Below are positions 6,436-15,318 of a stretch of 29,078 nt of DNA, one piece after another. The position numbers and the translations under genes are program-made. The notes beneath the pieces are model-generated. The model was not told where the DNA came from. It saw nothing but the letters and a program-made list of their open reading frames with translations, and made no database searches. The number at the start of each line of letters is the position of its first letter. Positions within the stretch are counted from its first letter, which is position 1. Origin of the DNA: a virus; IMG/VR virus record IMGVR_UViG_3300047562_003209, positions 1 to 29,078 of that record. One strand, 5' to 3'.

Positions 6436-9400
6436 GTGGCTCAAGCAACCGCTGCTATCAATCTTGAAGTAAAGGGCGGTTCCAAGCTTGAAAGAATTAT
6501 TCAAAGCGTTAGTCGCCTTGAGTCTATTGTCAATAATATCAATGCCGTACCACTTAAGCTAGATATAAGGAAGGCGGATACTGCGTTTTCTGTAGCAACA
6601 AAGGGGCTATCAGACGTAAGACAAGGAATAAAGCAAGCACAAAAAGACTTTAATATCTATGACAGAGCTGTTAAAAATCTTGAAAAAGACTATGTATCTG
6701 CCAAACGAGCAGTATCCAAATTAACGGTTGGCAGCAAGGAGCACATTGACGCATTGCTCAATGAGATACAGCTAGAAGGTCGGTTAGGTGAGGCAACGAA
6801 AAAAAGAACACAGCTGGCAGAAAGACTGCAGAGACAAGAAAGCAAACTGCCCGGCGCTCAAAGATACTTAGAAGAAGCAGAGCGTGTTCGTAAATTAACT
6901 GTTGCACTTACTGATCTTTCTGATGAATACCTAAGACTTGGTAGATCTCAGACGAGAACACCCGTCACAGGAAAAGTTGCAGCAAGTCAAACGAGGGGAA
7001 GTATCGCTCAATTGCAAGGGCAGGCAGACGCACTTGCCCTTGTTGCAAATAACTCAGAAATTGCCTCAAGGCAATTTAATCGCTTTGTTGTTGCCTCGCA
7101 AATTGCTAATCAGAAAGTTTTTGAAGGGCGTCAACAACAGCTCAAGGCGCTTGCAGAAGGGCTTGCCTTGCCGAGTGGCACAGAAACAAGGCGGCAAGTC
7201 GGCCTGCGCATTGGGAGTCAGCAAGAGATTGTTGGTGCGAGGTCGCTGATTGGTGAGGTTATTGCTTCTTATGGTGGAATTGTAAAAAGTGAGGCCGCCT
7301 TAGGTTCTTATATCGAGCGACTTCGCTCACTGCAAAGCATTGTCCCGTTCGATAGCCAAGAATGGAGCTTGCTTGAGACAGCTATCAATGATGTAAATGG
7401 CGAGCTGCGTCAGCTTGAACAAAGATTTGCTGGGCTACGAGGTCAGTCATCTAGTCTTGCAAAGCCAATTGCGTCGCTGCTTCCTCAGTTCAGTGTTCAA
7501 TCTGCTGACAAGCAAGCAAGATATAAACAGGGTGTTCAGAAAAAACAAGAAGATCAACTAGAGAAGCTTGTTGACCTTGAATACGAAATTAGCAAAATAA
7601 AGCTAGATCAGAATGAAACGCTTGACCTGAGAAACAGGCTTGAAAAGATTTTCGACGACACCACTGCTGGCTCAATTGAAGCGGCCAAGAAACAAACAGT
7701 TGAACTGAAAAGACAGATTAGAGTCATTAAGGATAGAAACAAGGAAGCGGGCAGCGACAAGGTGGCTGGCGAGCGTCCGTTTGCAACCCCTCTTGGCGGG
7801 GGTGCTGAGTTAAAAGAAAGATTCAAGACATCTCGTTTAATCGCTGAAGCTCAAAAAGAAATTGCAGACGCAACTGAGCTTGCCGCGAACGCCGGGCAAA
7901 GGCTGATCGGGCTTGAAAATTCGCAGCAACTTCGATCTGCACTTGATGATTATACGAATGGCTTGAAAGCAATTGAAGAAGGTGCGGATAAGATCTTAAG
8001 CAAGAATAAAAAGCTTGAGCAGCAGTTTGACAGAAACCTCAAGCAAGCTCTTGCGTCCAAGAGAGAATCGCTGCGCGTGTCCGAGCAGTTTGACTCAGCC
8101 GTAGAAAGGGTATCTGGCGCTGAAACAAGAATTGAGATAGCCGCCGAAAAAGGTTTAATCAAGGAGGTAGACAAGAAAAAGCTACTTCTCGGTCTTGATG
8201 AAGCGCGTCTTGCTATTGATGAAAAACGCTTCACTCTTGCGAGAACAATTACCTCTGAGGTAGATCGAGAAAGAAAGAGTCTAGAGGGTAAGGTTCGCCC
8301 AGAAGTAATTAAAACTGGTCAAGTTTCGCCAATTGAAGGAAGAAGGAAAGTAGAAGGCGCAATTCGTTCTGCGCAAATTCTTGAAAAACAGCTTCTTGCT
8401 GCTGATAAAGAAGGTCTTAATGTCTCTAAAGAGCTTGCGGCTGTTAAGGATGCAATTGCTTCTGCGGGTTCTGACGATTATCAAAATACAAGAAAAACAC
8501 TTGGGGCGTTACTTGAGGCGAATAGCGCGGCATCTGATCGCCTGAGACTTGAAAAGCTAATTGCTAACGAGCAGAAGAAATCTGTAATCAAGGGCGGAAC
8601 TATCAGGGGTGGAGAAACCCTCGCCCTTGATACGCCTGGTCGTCTTCGGGGGATGCAAAGATCCGGCGCAATTCTTGAGCAATCCCTCATCAATCTTCGC
8701 GCTAAGGATGTTGACACCTCTGAAGAGCTTATCAAGCTTCAAGGCGCATTAAACAAAACGAAAGAAGACGGTTATCAAATTACGCAAAGAGAGCTTGACT
8801 TGCTAGGAGAGCAACTCGACTCTGCTAGGAAGTATGTCAAACTGCAGAAAGAGATACTTTCCGGGAAGTCTGGTGGTGGCGGAGCTGGCCTTGAGGAAGC
8901 GCTGAAGAACCTTCGTCAAGCTCGCCAAGCGCGTGAGCAATTTCTTGGCAACACTTCTCCTGCTGAAGCGATTGACAAGATTGTTCGTGAGTTTAATACA
9001 GGAAAATCCGAGGCTGGAGATGCTGCAGGAAATGTCGCCCAAACGTTTGCGGCGAACTTAAGAAAAGGTATTCCTGAAGCAGTTGCGGCATCCGCTGCTC
9101 TTGCAGGTGCCTCTATTGATGCCATTTTGAAAAAACTTGGCATCAAGAGCCCATCTCGCGTAATGATTGAAATCGCGAGGAACCTTGTTGATACTTACGT
9201 TAGTGTTCTTCAGGCCGCAATTCCAGAGATTCAGCAGGCAAGCCAAAGGGCTTTTGCCGCTCCCTCCAATCTTGATATTGTAAATACAACAAGTTTCCCT
9301 CTTCCTAAAAATGAAAATATTACTAGCGCAATAGCGCAGTCGGTTGCATCCTTTGTGGACCCAATGCAGTCCAGAGGGTTTGGCGAGTTTCAGGCATTTG

Positions 9401-12400
9401 ATTTAATAATGCAAAAGGGGCGAAGGCTTGAGCCCAGAAATGTTCCAGGCATTGATTATTCGGCGGCTGAGGATGCTGCAGTAAAAAAAACGTATGGCGA
9501 TCCAGAGTTTCAAAAAGTACGAAAAGCTTATGTTGAATTCTATAATATACCAAAGGAGTTTGCTCCAGATATTGAGCGAGCTAGTAACGCTGCTGGTCAG
9601 GCTTCCGAGGAGGCAAAAAGATTAGAAACTGAAGTCACGGGGTTGGTTTCTGGGCTGGAGCAAATCTCTAATCTGCTTCGCGGAACGGCGGACCTTGTTC
9701 GTGTCCCTTCAACAGCAGCTGAGCAAGCAGCGCTTCCTGTTCAACAAAAAACTGCCACTGACCTTGTTGGCGATTACTGGTCAAACGCTGCGGTTGACGC
9801 AAAAGAGCTTGACGAACGACTTAAGCGTGAGTTCTCTGGCCCTGGGGCAACTGGCCTCATGGCAATGGTTGACTTCTGGGATACATCGTTTGAGCAGGCT
9901 CAAAGAATTGCAAAACAAGCAGACGAAGCGGCGGCAGAAGCTCAAAAAGCCAAACAACAAGTCGCAGAGTCGTTTGCGCCTTCTGTGCAAAAAGCCGAGC
10001 AGCTTGACGAAGCGCGTCGCAGACAGGCGACTTTTGATGCCTTCGCAGTAGCAAGGCAGCAGGCGGAGGCTGATGCGAGGGCGGCCTCTGAGGCGATTGC
10101 ATCTCAAATCACTGAGCCAGTTAAGAAATCAGCGCCTCAGGGAGAAAGAAAAATCCAAGCAGCTATCAGCAGCTTGTTCGATCGAGTTTCTGAGATATTC
10201 AAGGGAATCGGCGGCTTTGGCGGTCGAGGTGGAGTTGGTGGCGGCGGTGGTCGCGGTGGCGCTGGAGGTGGCGGTGCAGGCGGTAGCGGGGACTTTGGCC
10301 GTCGCTTGGAGCAAGCTGTAGCCCAGGGTCCAGAAGCCCTGCTGGGGCTCAGGGAGCTAGCCAAGCCCGCTACTGCCTCCATCAGGGAACTGGAGGCTCT
10401 CAGCTCTGTCTTGAAGGAGTTCAGAGCTGTTCTCGATCCAACCGTTGAGGGCTTTGATCGACTGGAGAAGCAGCTCAGGGAGACGGCTGCGAATCTTGAT
10501 CGCCAGCTTGAGCGCCGTTCGCCTGATGCTGACTTCCTGACTCGTCGCTTTGGTCCTAGAGGTGGTCGTGCGGTCAGCGAGGGCCTGATTGGCGGCGCCT
10601 TCCCCTTGCTCTTTGGGCAAGGGATTGGCGCAGCTGCGCTTGGTGGACTTGGTGGTGCTGCTGGTGGCTTTGCTGGGGGCGGACTTGGCTTTGGTTTGTC
10701 GCTGGTTGGTACGGCGCTTGGTACTGCGTTTGACACACTCAATCAAGCCGCTCAAGAAACAGGTAAGTCGCTTCGATTCCCCGTTGAAAGCTTTGAACAG
10801 CTCAGGCAGGCTGGCTTGATAGCTACTCGTCAGCAAGAATACTACATTTCTAAGCTGATTGAAGCGGGGCGACTGACTGAAGCGGCTGGTGAAATTCAAG
10901 CGGAAATTATCAAAAAGATTGGCGTTGAGGGTGTTCAAGACTTGCAGCGCCTTGGGGATTCCTCCTCTCGCTTGAGCAAGGCTTGGGCTGAGTTCAATCT
11001 TCAACTTCAGGCAGCGCTTGCAGGTCCAATGGCCGGCCTTCTTGATTGGGTTGGAAGCATTGTCGCAGATGCAAACAAAGCAAATCGCCAGACTGCCGAA
11101 CTACGCGATTTCATGCAAGCTTTAACGCCAGAGCAGCGGCAAAGTTATCTCCAAAGAAGTATTGAGCTTCGCACTCAAAACAATGGCACTGTTGATCCCG
11201 CAGCACTGCAGCGTCTGCAGCGTGAATTCCTGCCCGGCGGCGTTCAACAGCCTCAAGCTGCGCTCACGCAAGAAGAACTAGACAAACAAAAGCAAGCGCA
11301 GGCTGTCACGCAAGAGCTTCAAGCGCAAGTTGCATTACAGGCTAAGCAGCTTTCTTTGACAGGATTGACGCTTGAGCGTGACGGCGCTCGCTATGTCAAC
11401 ACAGCCCGAGCTGTTGCACTCCAAGAATACGACAACAAGCTACTTGAGATTAAAAATGGCTGGATTGGGAAGATATTTAACGCAGAGCAAAACTTTGCTC
11501 AGGTTCGTGGCGCCAATCTTGAACTTGCCGCTCGTCTCAGGCAGATAAACGAAGAAATTGCGCAGCGACAGGAACAGCTTTATCAAAACTCGCTGCAGGC
11601 TGAAATTGCTCTCTATCAAGAAGCGCAGAAGAGAAATGACCTGATTGTGCGATTTGCCGCTTTCAACGAAGGGGAAGAAGCCGGACTGAAGAAAAGGCTT
11701 TCGCTTATGGAGAATATACGGCAGCAGAGACTTGCCGAATTTTATACAGAAGCCGAGCTTGCGATGATTCAAGCTCGCAAAAACGGAACCGCAGAGCAGA
11801 CTGCAGCCTTGTACGCAAGTAGGCTGATTACTCTGCAATCAGAGCTTGATCTTGAAGAGGGAATCACAAAACAGCAGCTAGCCCAGCTTCAGCTAAGCAA
11901 ATTCATTGCAGCCGAAGAAAGCAAGCGCCAAGCGGCTGACCCATTCGTTCAGTTTAGGGAAACGCAGCAACTTGAACAGCAATACGCAAAAACTTATTAT
12001 AGACTCCTGAAGGAGGGTGCAATTCCAGCCGAGGCGGAAAGGATTGCAGGTTTTGAGCGACTTGTCAGCGAAAGGCTCAGGGCAATTGACTCCGATATTG
12101 CATTCAATCAAGTCCTCTTGGATCAAGCAAGAAAAAGCGGTGTTGCGGCAAGCGAGATAAACAAACTCGTTGATTCAATTGAGAACCTCAATAAAGCTCG
12201 TGGGGCGGTTACTGAACAGGCTACTCTCGGCCCCGGCTCAGCCGTTGAAGAAATCCCTGGAGCAAAGATTCAAGGATTTATTTCAAACGCAGAGCAAGAG
12301 CTGAAGGATCTTGAATCTGTCGCCATTCGCGTATCTCAAGGTATCGGCGATGCCGTTGGAAATTCACTAACAAATGGCATCAATGGTTTGATTGAAGGCA

Positions 12401-12972
12401 CGGCAACTGCTAAGGAAGTATTTGCCGGATTCCTGAAGGATGTCAGTCAGATCCTGCTCGGTGAAGCTGCAAAAATGATTGCAACCTACATCGCGATTGG
12501 CATTGCAAAAGCGTTTGCATTTGGATCTAGTGGCTTCAGTGCGGCAACGGACTTTGAGATGCCAAGCGAAGCTTTCATCCCTAAGGGTGGATTTAAGTTC
12601 CCCGCCGCCAACGGCGCTTACTTCTCTGATGGAGTCGCTGCTTTTGCAAATGGCGGCATGTTCACTAATTCTATCGTTTCCTCGCCGACTCTCTTTAAGT
12701 TCGCTGATGGTGGTGTTACCCAGATGGGCGAAATGGGCGAGGCTGGCCCTGAAGCAATCATGCCTCTTAAGCGCGGTCCTGGTGGACGCTTAGGAGTGGA
12801 CGCAAGTGGTGTTGGCGGTGGCGACAGTATCAATGTTGTTGTTAATGTGGACGCAAAAGGCACAAACGTCCAAGGCAATGACCAACAAGGCAACCAACTG
12901 GGGCGCGCTATCTCAGCGGCTGTCCAATCTGAGCTGATCAAACAAAAGCGTCCCGGAGGCCTGCTTGCATAA
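6436..12972 (+). CDS. Tail tape measure protein (2178 aa)
   Basis: It sets tail length and sits inside the tube. The start is GTG 6436. Residues 1-880 are almost entirely helical and charged, with long coiled coils and at least two copies of a ~100-residue unit (starting near 631 and 732). KKLGIKSPSRVMIEIA near residue 900 is a motif seen in many tape measures. A glycine-rich linker (about 1256-1287) precedes a hydrophobic Gly/Ala segment (about 1384-1434) that could cross the host membrane. The C-terminus has QMGEMGEAGPEAIMPLKRG near residue 2100, the classic tape-measure ending. At about 0.15 nm per residue the tail would be near 325 nm. The TAA overlaps the next ATG. Confidence 0.93.
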   Translation: MAQATAAINLEVKGGSKLERIIQSVSRLESIVNNINAVPLKLDIRKADTAFSVATKGLSDVRQGIKQAQKDFNIYDRAVKNLEKDYVSAKRAVSKLTVGSKEHIDALLNEIQLEGRLGEATKKRTQLAERLQRQESKLPGAQRYLEEAERVRKLTVALTDLSDEYLRLGRSQTRTPVTGKVAASQTRGSIAQLQGQADALALVANNSEIASRQFNRFVVASQIANQKVFEGRQQQLKALAEGLALPSGTETRRQVGLRIGSQQEIVGARSLIGEVIASYGGIVKSEAALGSYIERLRSLQSIVPFDSQEWSLLETAINDVNGELRQLEQRFAGLRGQSSSLAKPIASLLPQFSVQSADKQARYKQGVQKKQEDQLEKLVDLEYEISKIKLDQNETLDLRNRLEKIFDDTTAGSIEAAKKQTVELKRQIRVIKDRNKEAGSDKVAGERPFATPLGGGAELKERFKTSRLIAEAQKEIADATELAANAGQRLIGLENSQQLRSALDDYTNGLKAIEEGADKILSKNKKLEQQFDRNLKQALASKRESLRVSEQFDSAVERVSGAETRIEIAAEKGLIKEVDKKKLLLGLDEARLAIDEKRFTLARTITSEVDRERKSLEGKVRPEVIKTGQVSPIEGRRKVEGAIRSAQILEKQLLAADKEGLNVSKELAAVKDAIASAGSDDYQNTRKTLGALLEANSAASDRLRLEKLIANEQKKSVIKGGTIRGGETLALDTPGRLRGMQRSGAILEQSLINLRAKDVDTSEELIKLQGALNKTKEDGYQITQRELDLLGEQLDSARKYVKLQKEILSGKSGGGGAGLEEALKNLRQARQAREQFLGNTSPAEAIDKIVREFNTGKSEAGDAAGNVAQTFAANLRKGIPEAVAASAALAGASIDAILKKLGIKSPSRVMIEIARNLVDTYVSVLQAAIPEIQQASQRAFAAPSNLDIVNTTSFPLPKNENITSAIAQSVASFVDPMQSRGFGEFQAFDLIMQKGRRLEPRNVPGIDYSAAEDAAVKKTYGDPEFQKVRKAYVEFYNIPKEFAPDIERASNAAGQASEEAKRLETEVTGLVSGLEQISNLLRGTADLVRVPSTAAEQAALPVQQKTATDLVGDYWSNAAVDAKELDERLKREFSGPGATGLMAMVDFWDTSFEQAQRIAKQADEAAAEAQKAKQQVAESFAPSVQKAEQLDEARRRQATFDAFAVARQQAEADARAASEAIASQITEPVKKSAPQGERKIQAAISSLFDRVSEIFKGIGGFGGRGGVGGGGGRGGAGGGGAGGSGDFGRRLEQAVAQGPEALLGLRELAKPATASIRELEALSSVLKEFRAVLDPTVEGFDRLEKQLRETAANLDRQLERRSPDADFLTRRFGPRGGRAVSEGLIGGAFPLLFGQGIGAAALGGLGGAAGGFAGGGLGFGLSLVGTALGTAFDTLNQAAQETGKSLRFPVESFEQLRQAGLIATRQQEYYISKLIEAGRLTEAAGEIQAEIIKKIGVEGVQDLQRLGDSSSRLSKAWAEFNLQLQAALAGPMAGLLDWVGSIVADANKANRQTAELRDFMQALTPEQRQSYLQRSIELRTQNNGTVDPAALQRLQREFLPGGVQQPQAALTQEELDKQKQAQAVTQELQAQVALQAKQLSLTGLTLERDGARYVNTARAVALQEYDNKLLEIKNGWIGKIFNAEQNFAQVRGANLELAARLRQINEEIAQRQEQLYQNSLQAEIALYQEAQKRNDLIVRFAAFNEGEEAGLKKRLSLMENIRQQRLAEFYTEAELAMIQARKNGTAEQTAALYASRLITLQSELDLEEGITKQQLAQLQLSKFIAAEESKRQAADPFVQFRETQQLEQQYAKTYYRLLKEGAIPAEAERIAGFERLVSERLRAIDSDIAFNQVLLDQARKSGVAASEINKLVDSIENLNKARGAVTEQATLGPGSAVEEIPGAKIQGFISNAEQELKDLESVAIRVSQGIGDAVGNSLTNGINGLIEGTATAKEVFAGFLKDVSQILLGEAAKMIATYIAIGIAKAFAFGSSGFSAATDFEMPSEAFIPKGGFKFPAANGAYFSDGVAAFANGGMFTNSIVSSPTLFKFADGGVTQMGEMGEAGPEAIMPLKRGPGGRLGVDASGVGGGDSINVVVNVDAKGTNVQGNDQQGNQLGRAISAAVQSELIKQKRPGGLLA

Positions 12973-13313
12973 TGGCTACATTCCCTGACTACGCCCCGGT
13001 TTATTCCGCCAACAAAAGAAGCGAACCAAAGATTCGCACGACGCAATTTGGCGACGGCTACCAACAGCGCGTCACCTTCGGTCTGGGTCAAAACCCAAAG
13101 GAGTGGAATCTTACGTTTGATGTAACCGACGCCGACGCCGACATCATCGAAGCGTTCCTTGATGCCCGCGCTACTGATGCCGCCAGCTTTGACTGGACGC
13201 CGCCAGATTCCGACACGTCGTACAAGTGGATTTGCCCGAGCTGGAACCGCGAAATGTATGAGTTTCAGCGCAGCAAGATTACGATAACATTCCGACAAGT
13301 ATTTGAGCCATGA
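12972..13313 (+). CDS. Minor tail protein, lambda gpM-like
   Basis: The 113-residue protein starts at the ATG overlapping the tape measure stop (TAATG). It contains the family hallmarks: FPDYAPVYSANKRSEPKIRT, then TTQFGDGYQQRVTFGLG, a 'W.l.fd.td.da..ie.Fld' helix, and FRQVFEP at the end. gpM joins the tail-tip complex that starts tube assembly. Length is close to lambda gpM. It overlaps the next gene by 4 bases (ATGA). Confidence 0.88.
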   Translation: MATFPDYAPVYSANKRSEPKIRTTQFGDGYQQRVTFGLGQNPKEWNLTFDVTDADADIIEAFLDARATDAASFDWTPPDSDTSYKWICPSWNREMYEFQRSKITITFRQVFEP

Positions 13314-13987
13314 CCGTACCAGTCTCAGCTTTACAGGAAGTTGCGCCCGGCGCAATCATCGAGCTGTTTGAATTGCAACTCAACACGGCGCAGCATGGCA
13401 CCAACGACCTCTACCGTTTCCACGCTGGCACGAGCCTGAACAATAACGGCAGCGTCTTCTGGGGCGGCAATGAGTACATCCCATTCCCAATTGAAGCCGA
13501 TGGGTTCGAGTACAGCGGCAACGGTCAACTGCCACGTCCGAAGATTCGCGTGAGCAACATCTTGAGCACAATCACGGCTCTGTTGCTGACCTTGCCTGAC
13601 GGGCTAGAAGGCGCCAAGGTAACGCGCATCCGCACACTGGCGCGCTACATCGACGCGGTTAATTTCCCTGGCGGCGTGAGTCCTTACAGCCCCGACCCTA
13701 CCGCTGAGTTTCCGCGTGAGATCTACACGATTGACCGCAAAACGGTAGAAAACCGCGACGTGGTGGAGTTTGAGCTTGCTGCCGCATTTGACCTTGCTGG
13801 TGTTAGCGCACCAAAACGCAAGTGCATCGCCAACATCTGCCAGTGGGTTTACAAGTCAACTGAGTGCGGTTACGCAGGAGCCTTGCCAACCTGCCTCAAA
13901 ACACTGACCGATTGCAAAGCGCATTTTGGCGCCACCGCTGGGCTGCCCTTTGGCAGCTTCCCTGGCATCGGAGCCTATTTCGTATGA
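13310..13987 (+). CDS. Minor tail protein, lambda gpL-like (Fe-S tail tip)
   Basis: The 225-residue protein has the gpL fold order: an N-terminal strand domain ([12 protein letters not shown], then [20 protein letters not shown]), PRPKIRVSN near residue 76, and a C-terminal cysteine-rich domain. The cysteines are at 172, 177, 186, 195 and 202 in [20 protein letters not shown] and after. In lambda the matching domain binds a [4Fe-4S] cluster, and four of these five could do the same. It overlaps its neighbours by 4 bases on both sides, so the tail-tip genes are translated as a coupled set. Confidence 0.88.
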   Translation: MTVPVSALQEVAPGAIIELFELQLNTAQHGTNDLYRFHAGTSLNNNGSVFWGGNEYIPFPIEADGFEYSGNGQLPRPKIRVSNILSTITALLLTLPDGLEGAKVTRIRTLARYIDAVNFPGGVSPYSPDPTAEFPREIYTIDRKTVENRDVVEFELAAAFDLAGVSAPKRKCIANICQWVYKSTECGYAGALPTCLKTLTDCKAHFGATAGLPFGSFPGIGAYFV

Positions 13988-14706
13988 CTTGGCGGACTGC
14001 TGCTCTTGATCACGCAAAGGTGGAAGATCCGCGTGAAGCGTGTGGTTTGCTGGTGATCATCAAAGGGCGCAAGCGTTACTGGCCATGCCGCAACCTCAGC
14101 ACCGGATCAGACCAGTTCATCCTCGATCCTGAAGACTATGCGGCTGCAGAAGACAGGGGCGAGATTGCTGCCGTCATCCATTCGCATCCGGTGACGCCAC
14201 CAGCACCAAGCCAGCCTGATTTGATGGCGTGCGAGGCCAGCGGTCTGCCGTGGTTCATCGTCAACCCCAAGACCGAGGCATGGGCAGAGTGCCGCCCGAG
14301 CGGCTACAAGGCGCCGCTGATCGGTCGGCAATGGACATGGGGTATCAGCGACTGTTGGACCCTGGCGCGTGATTGGTACGCCGAGCAGGGCCTCGAACTG
14401 CGCGACTGGGAGCGCCCGCTCACGCCCGAGCAGTTTGAAGTGGCGCCAATGTTTGAGGATTGCTGGCGCAGCACAGGCTTCCGTGAGCTGGAGGAAGATG
14501 AGCAGATGGAAAGGGGCGACCTTCTGCTGATGAACATCAGTGGCGCTGGTTTGAACCATTGCGGCGTTTATATCGGTGATGGCATGGTGCTGCATCACAT
14601 CCGCGGCCGGCTCAGCAGCAGAGATCTCTACGGCGGTGGCGGGTGGCTGCAGAAATGCACCGGACGTAGGCTGCGTCATCCCAGCTTTACAATGAGCGGA
14701 GGTTAG
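13984..14706 (+). CDS. Tail tip protease/peptidoglycan hydrolase, lambda gpK-like
   Basis: The chosen start is ATG 13984, overlapping the gpL stop as ATGA, giving 240 residues. An in-frame start at 13864 would extend far into gpL and is rejected. Residues 1-105 form a JAB/MPN metalloprotease-type domain with every metal-site residue visible: Glu18 in EACGLL, then HSHP...SQPD with His66, His68, Ser76 and Asp79. Residues 115-235 form an NlpC/P60 domain with Cys124 in [12 protein letters not shown], His192 in [10 protein letters not shown], and a third polar residue near His204/205. The second domain probably cuts cell-wall peptide during DNA entry. Confidence 0.9.
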   Translation: MTWRTAALDHAKVEDPREACGLLVIIKGRKRYWPCRNLSTGSDQFILDPEDYAAAEDRGEIAAVIHSHPVTPPAPSQPDLMACEASGLPWFIVNPKTEAWAECRPSGYKAPLIGRQWTWGISDCWTLARDWYAEQGLELRDWERPLTPEQFEVAPMFEDCWRSTGFRELEEDEQMERGDLLLMNISGAGLNHCGVYIGDGMVLHHIRGRLSSRDLYGGGGWLQKCTGRRLRHPSFTMSGG

Positions 14707-14715
14707 AAGGTCGTC

Positions 14716-15318
14716 ATGCTGCGGAAGATCAAGCTGTATGGACGCCTTGCCAAGTTTGTAGGGCAGCGTGTATTTGAGGCGGACGTTGCCAGTGCTGCTG
14801 AGGCAGTGCGGTTTTTGCTGGTGAACTTCCCTCAGCTTGAGAAGCACATGGCGGATCAGCACTACCGCGTGAGTGTCGGCAAATACGCCTTAACGCTGGA
14901 TGAGCTGCATGATCCTACGGGACAGCAGGAGATCAGGATTGTTCCGGTGCTTGCTGGCGCTGGCGCAGTGGGGCGAATTATTGCTGGCGTTGCTTTGATT
15001 GCTTTTGCGATTGTTACTGCAGGTGCAGGCTTGATTCCAGGTTTAGGCCTGGGCTTTGGCGCAAGTACTGCTATTGGAATCGGGCTCGTTGGTGCCAGTC
15101 TTATTCTCGGTGGTGTCTCCCAACTCCTTACACCAGCACCCAAAATCAACGCACCCGGAACACCGGAAGACAATAACGACCCACGCAAAAGCTACAGCTT
15201 CAGCGGCATTCAACAAACAAGCCGGCAAGGCGTGCCAGTGCCGATTGTTTACGGTGAAACGATCGTTGGCAGTGTTGTGATCAGCGTCGGCATCGACACT
15301 GTGCAGGTAATGGCGTGA
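14716..15318 (+). CDS. Tail assembly protein, lambda gpI-like
   Basis: The 200-residue protein starts with LYGRLAKFVGQRVFEADV, a ubiquitin-like (beta-grasp) domain. A central Gly/Ala-rich hydrophobic stretch follows (about residues 77-135, including ALIAFAIVTAGAGLIPGLG). The end, SRQGVPVPIVYGETIVGSVV, is the standard gpI C-terminus. gpI is needed for tail-tip assembly in lambda but its precise role is unclear. Its stop codon overlaps the gpJ start. Confidence 0.87.
   Translation: MLRKIKLYGRLAKFVGQRVFEADVASAAEAVRFLLVNFPQLEKHMADQHYRVSVGKYALTLDELHDPTGQQEIRIVPVLAGAGAVGRIIAGVALIAFAIVTAGAGLIPGLGLGFGASTAIGIGLVGASLILGGVSQLLTPAPKINAPGTPEDNNDPRKSYSFSGIQQTSRQGVPVPIVYGETIVGSVVISVGIDTVQVMA

Noticed and set aside
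10137-11004. Overlapping - strand frames rich in Pro, Ser and Arg inside the tape measure gene
   Set aside because: They are the complement of the glycine-rich and charged segments of the tape measure and show no independent start signals.
13864-13983. Upstream start for the gpK-like gene
   Set aside because: It would overlap the cysteine-rich end of gpL by 40 codons. The ATGA overlap at 13984 is the usual lambda-type arrangement.
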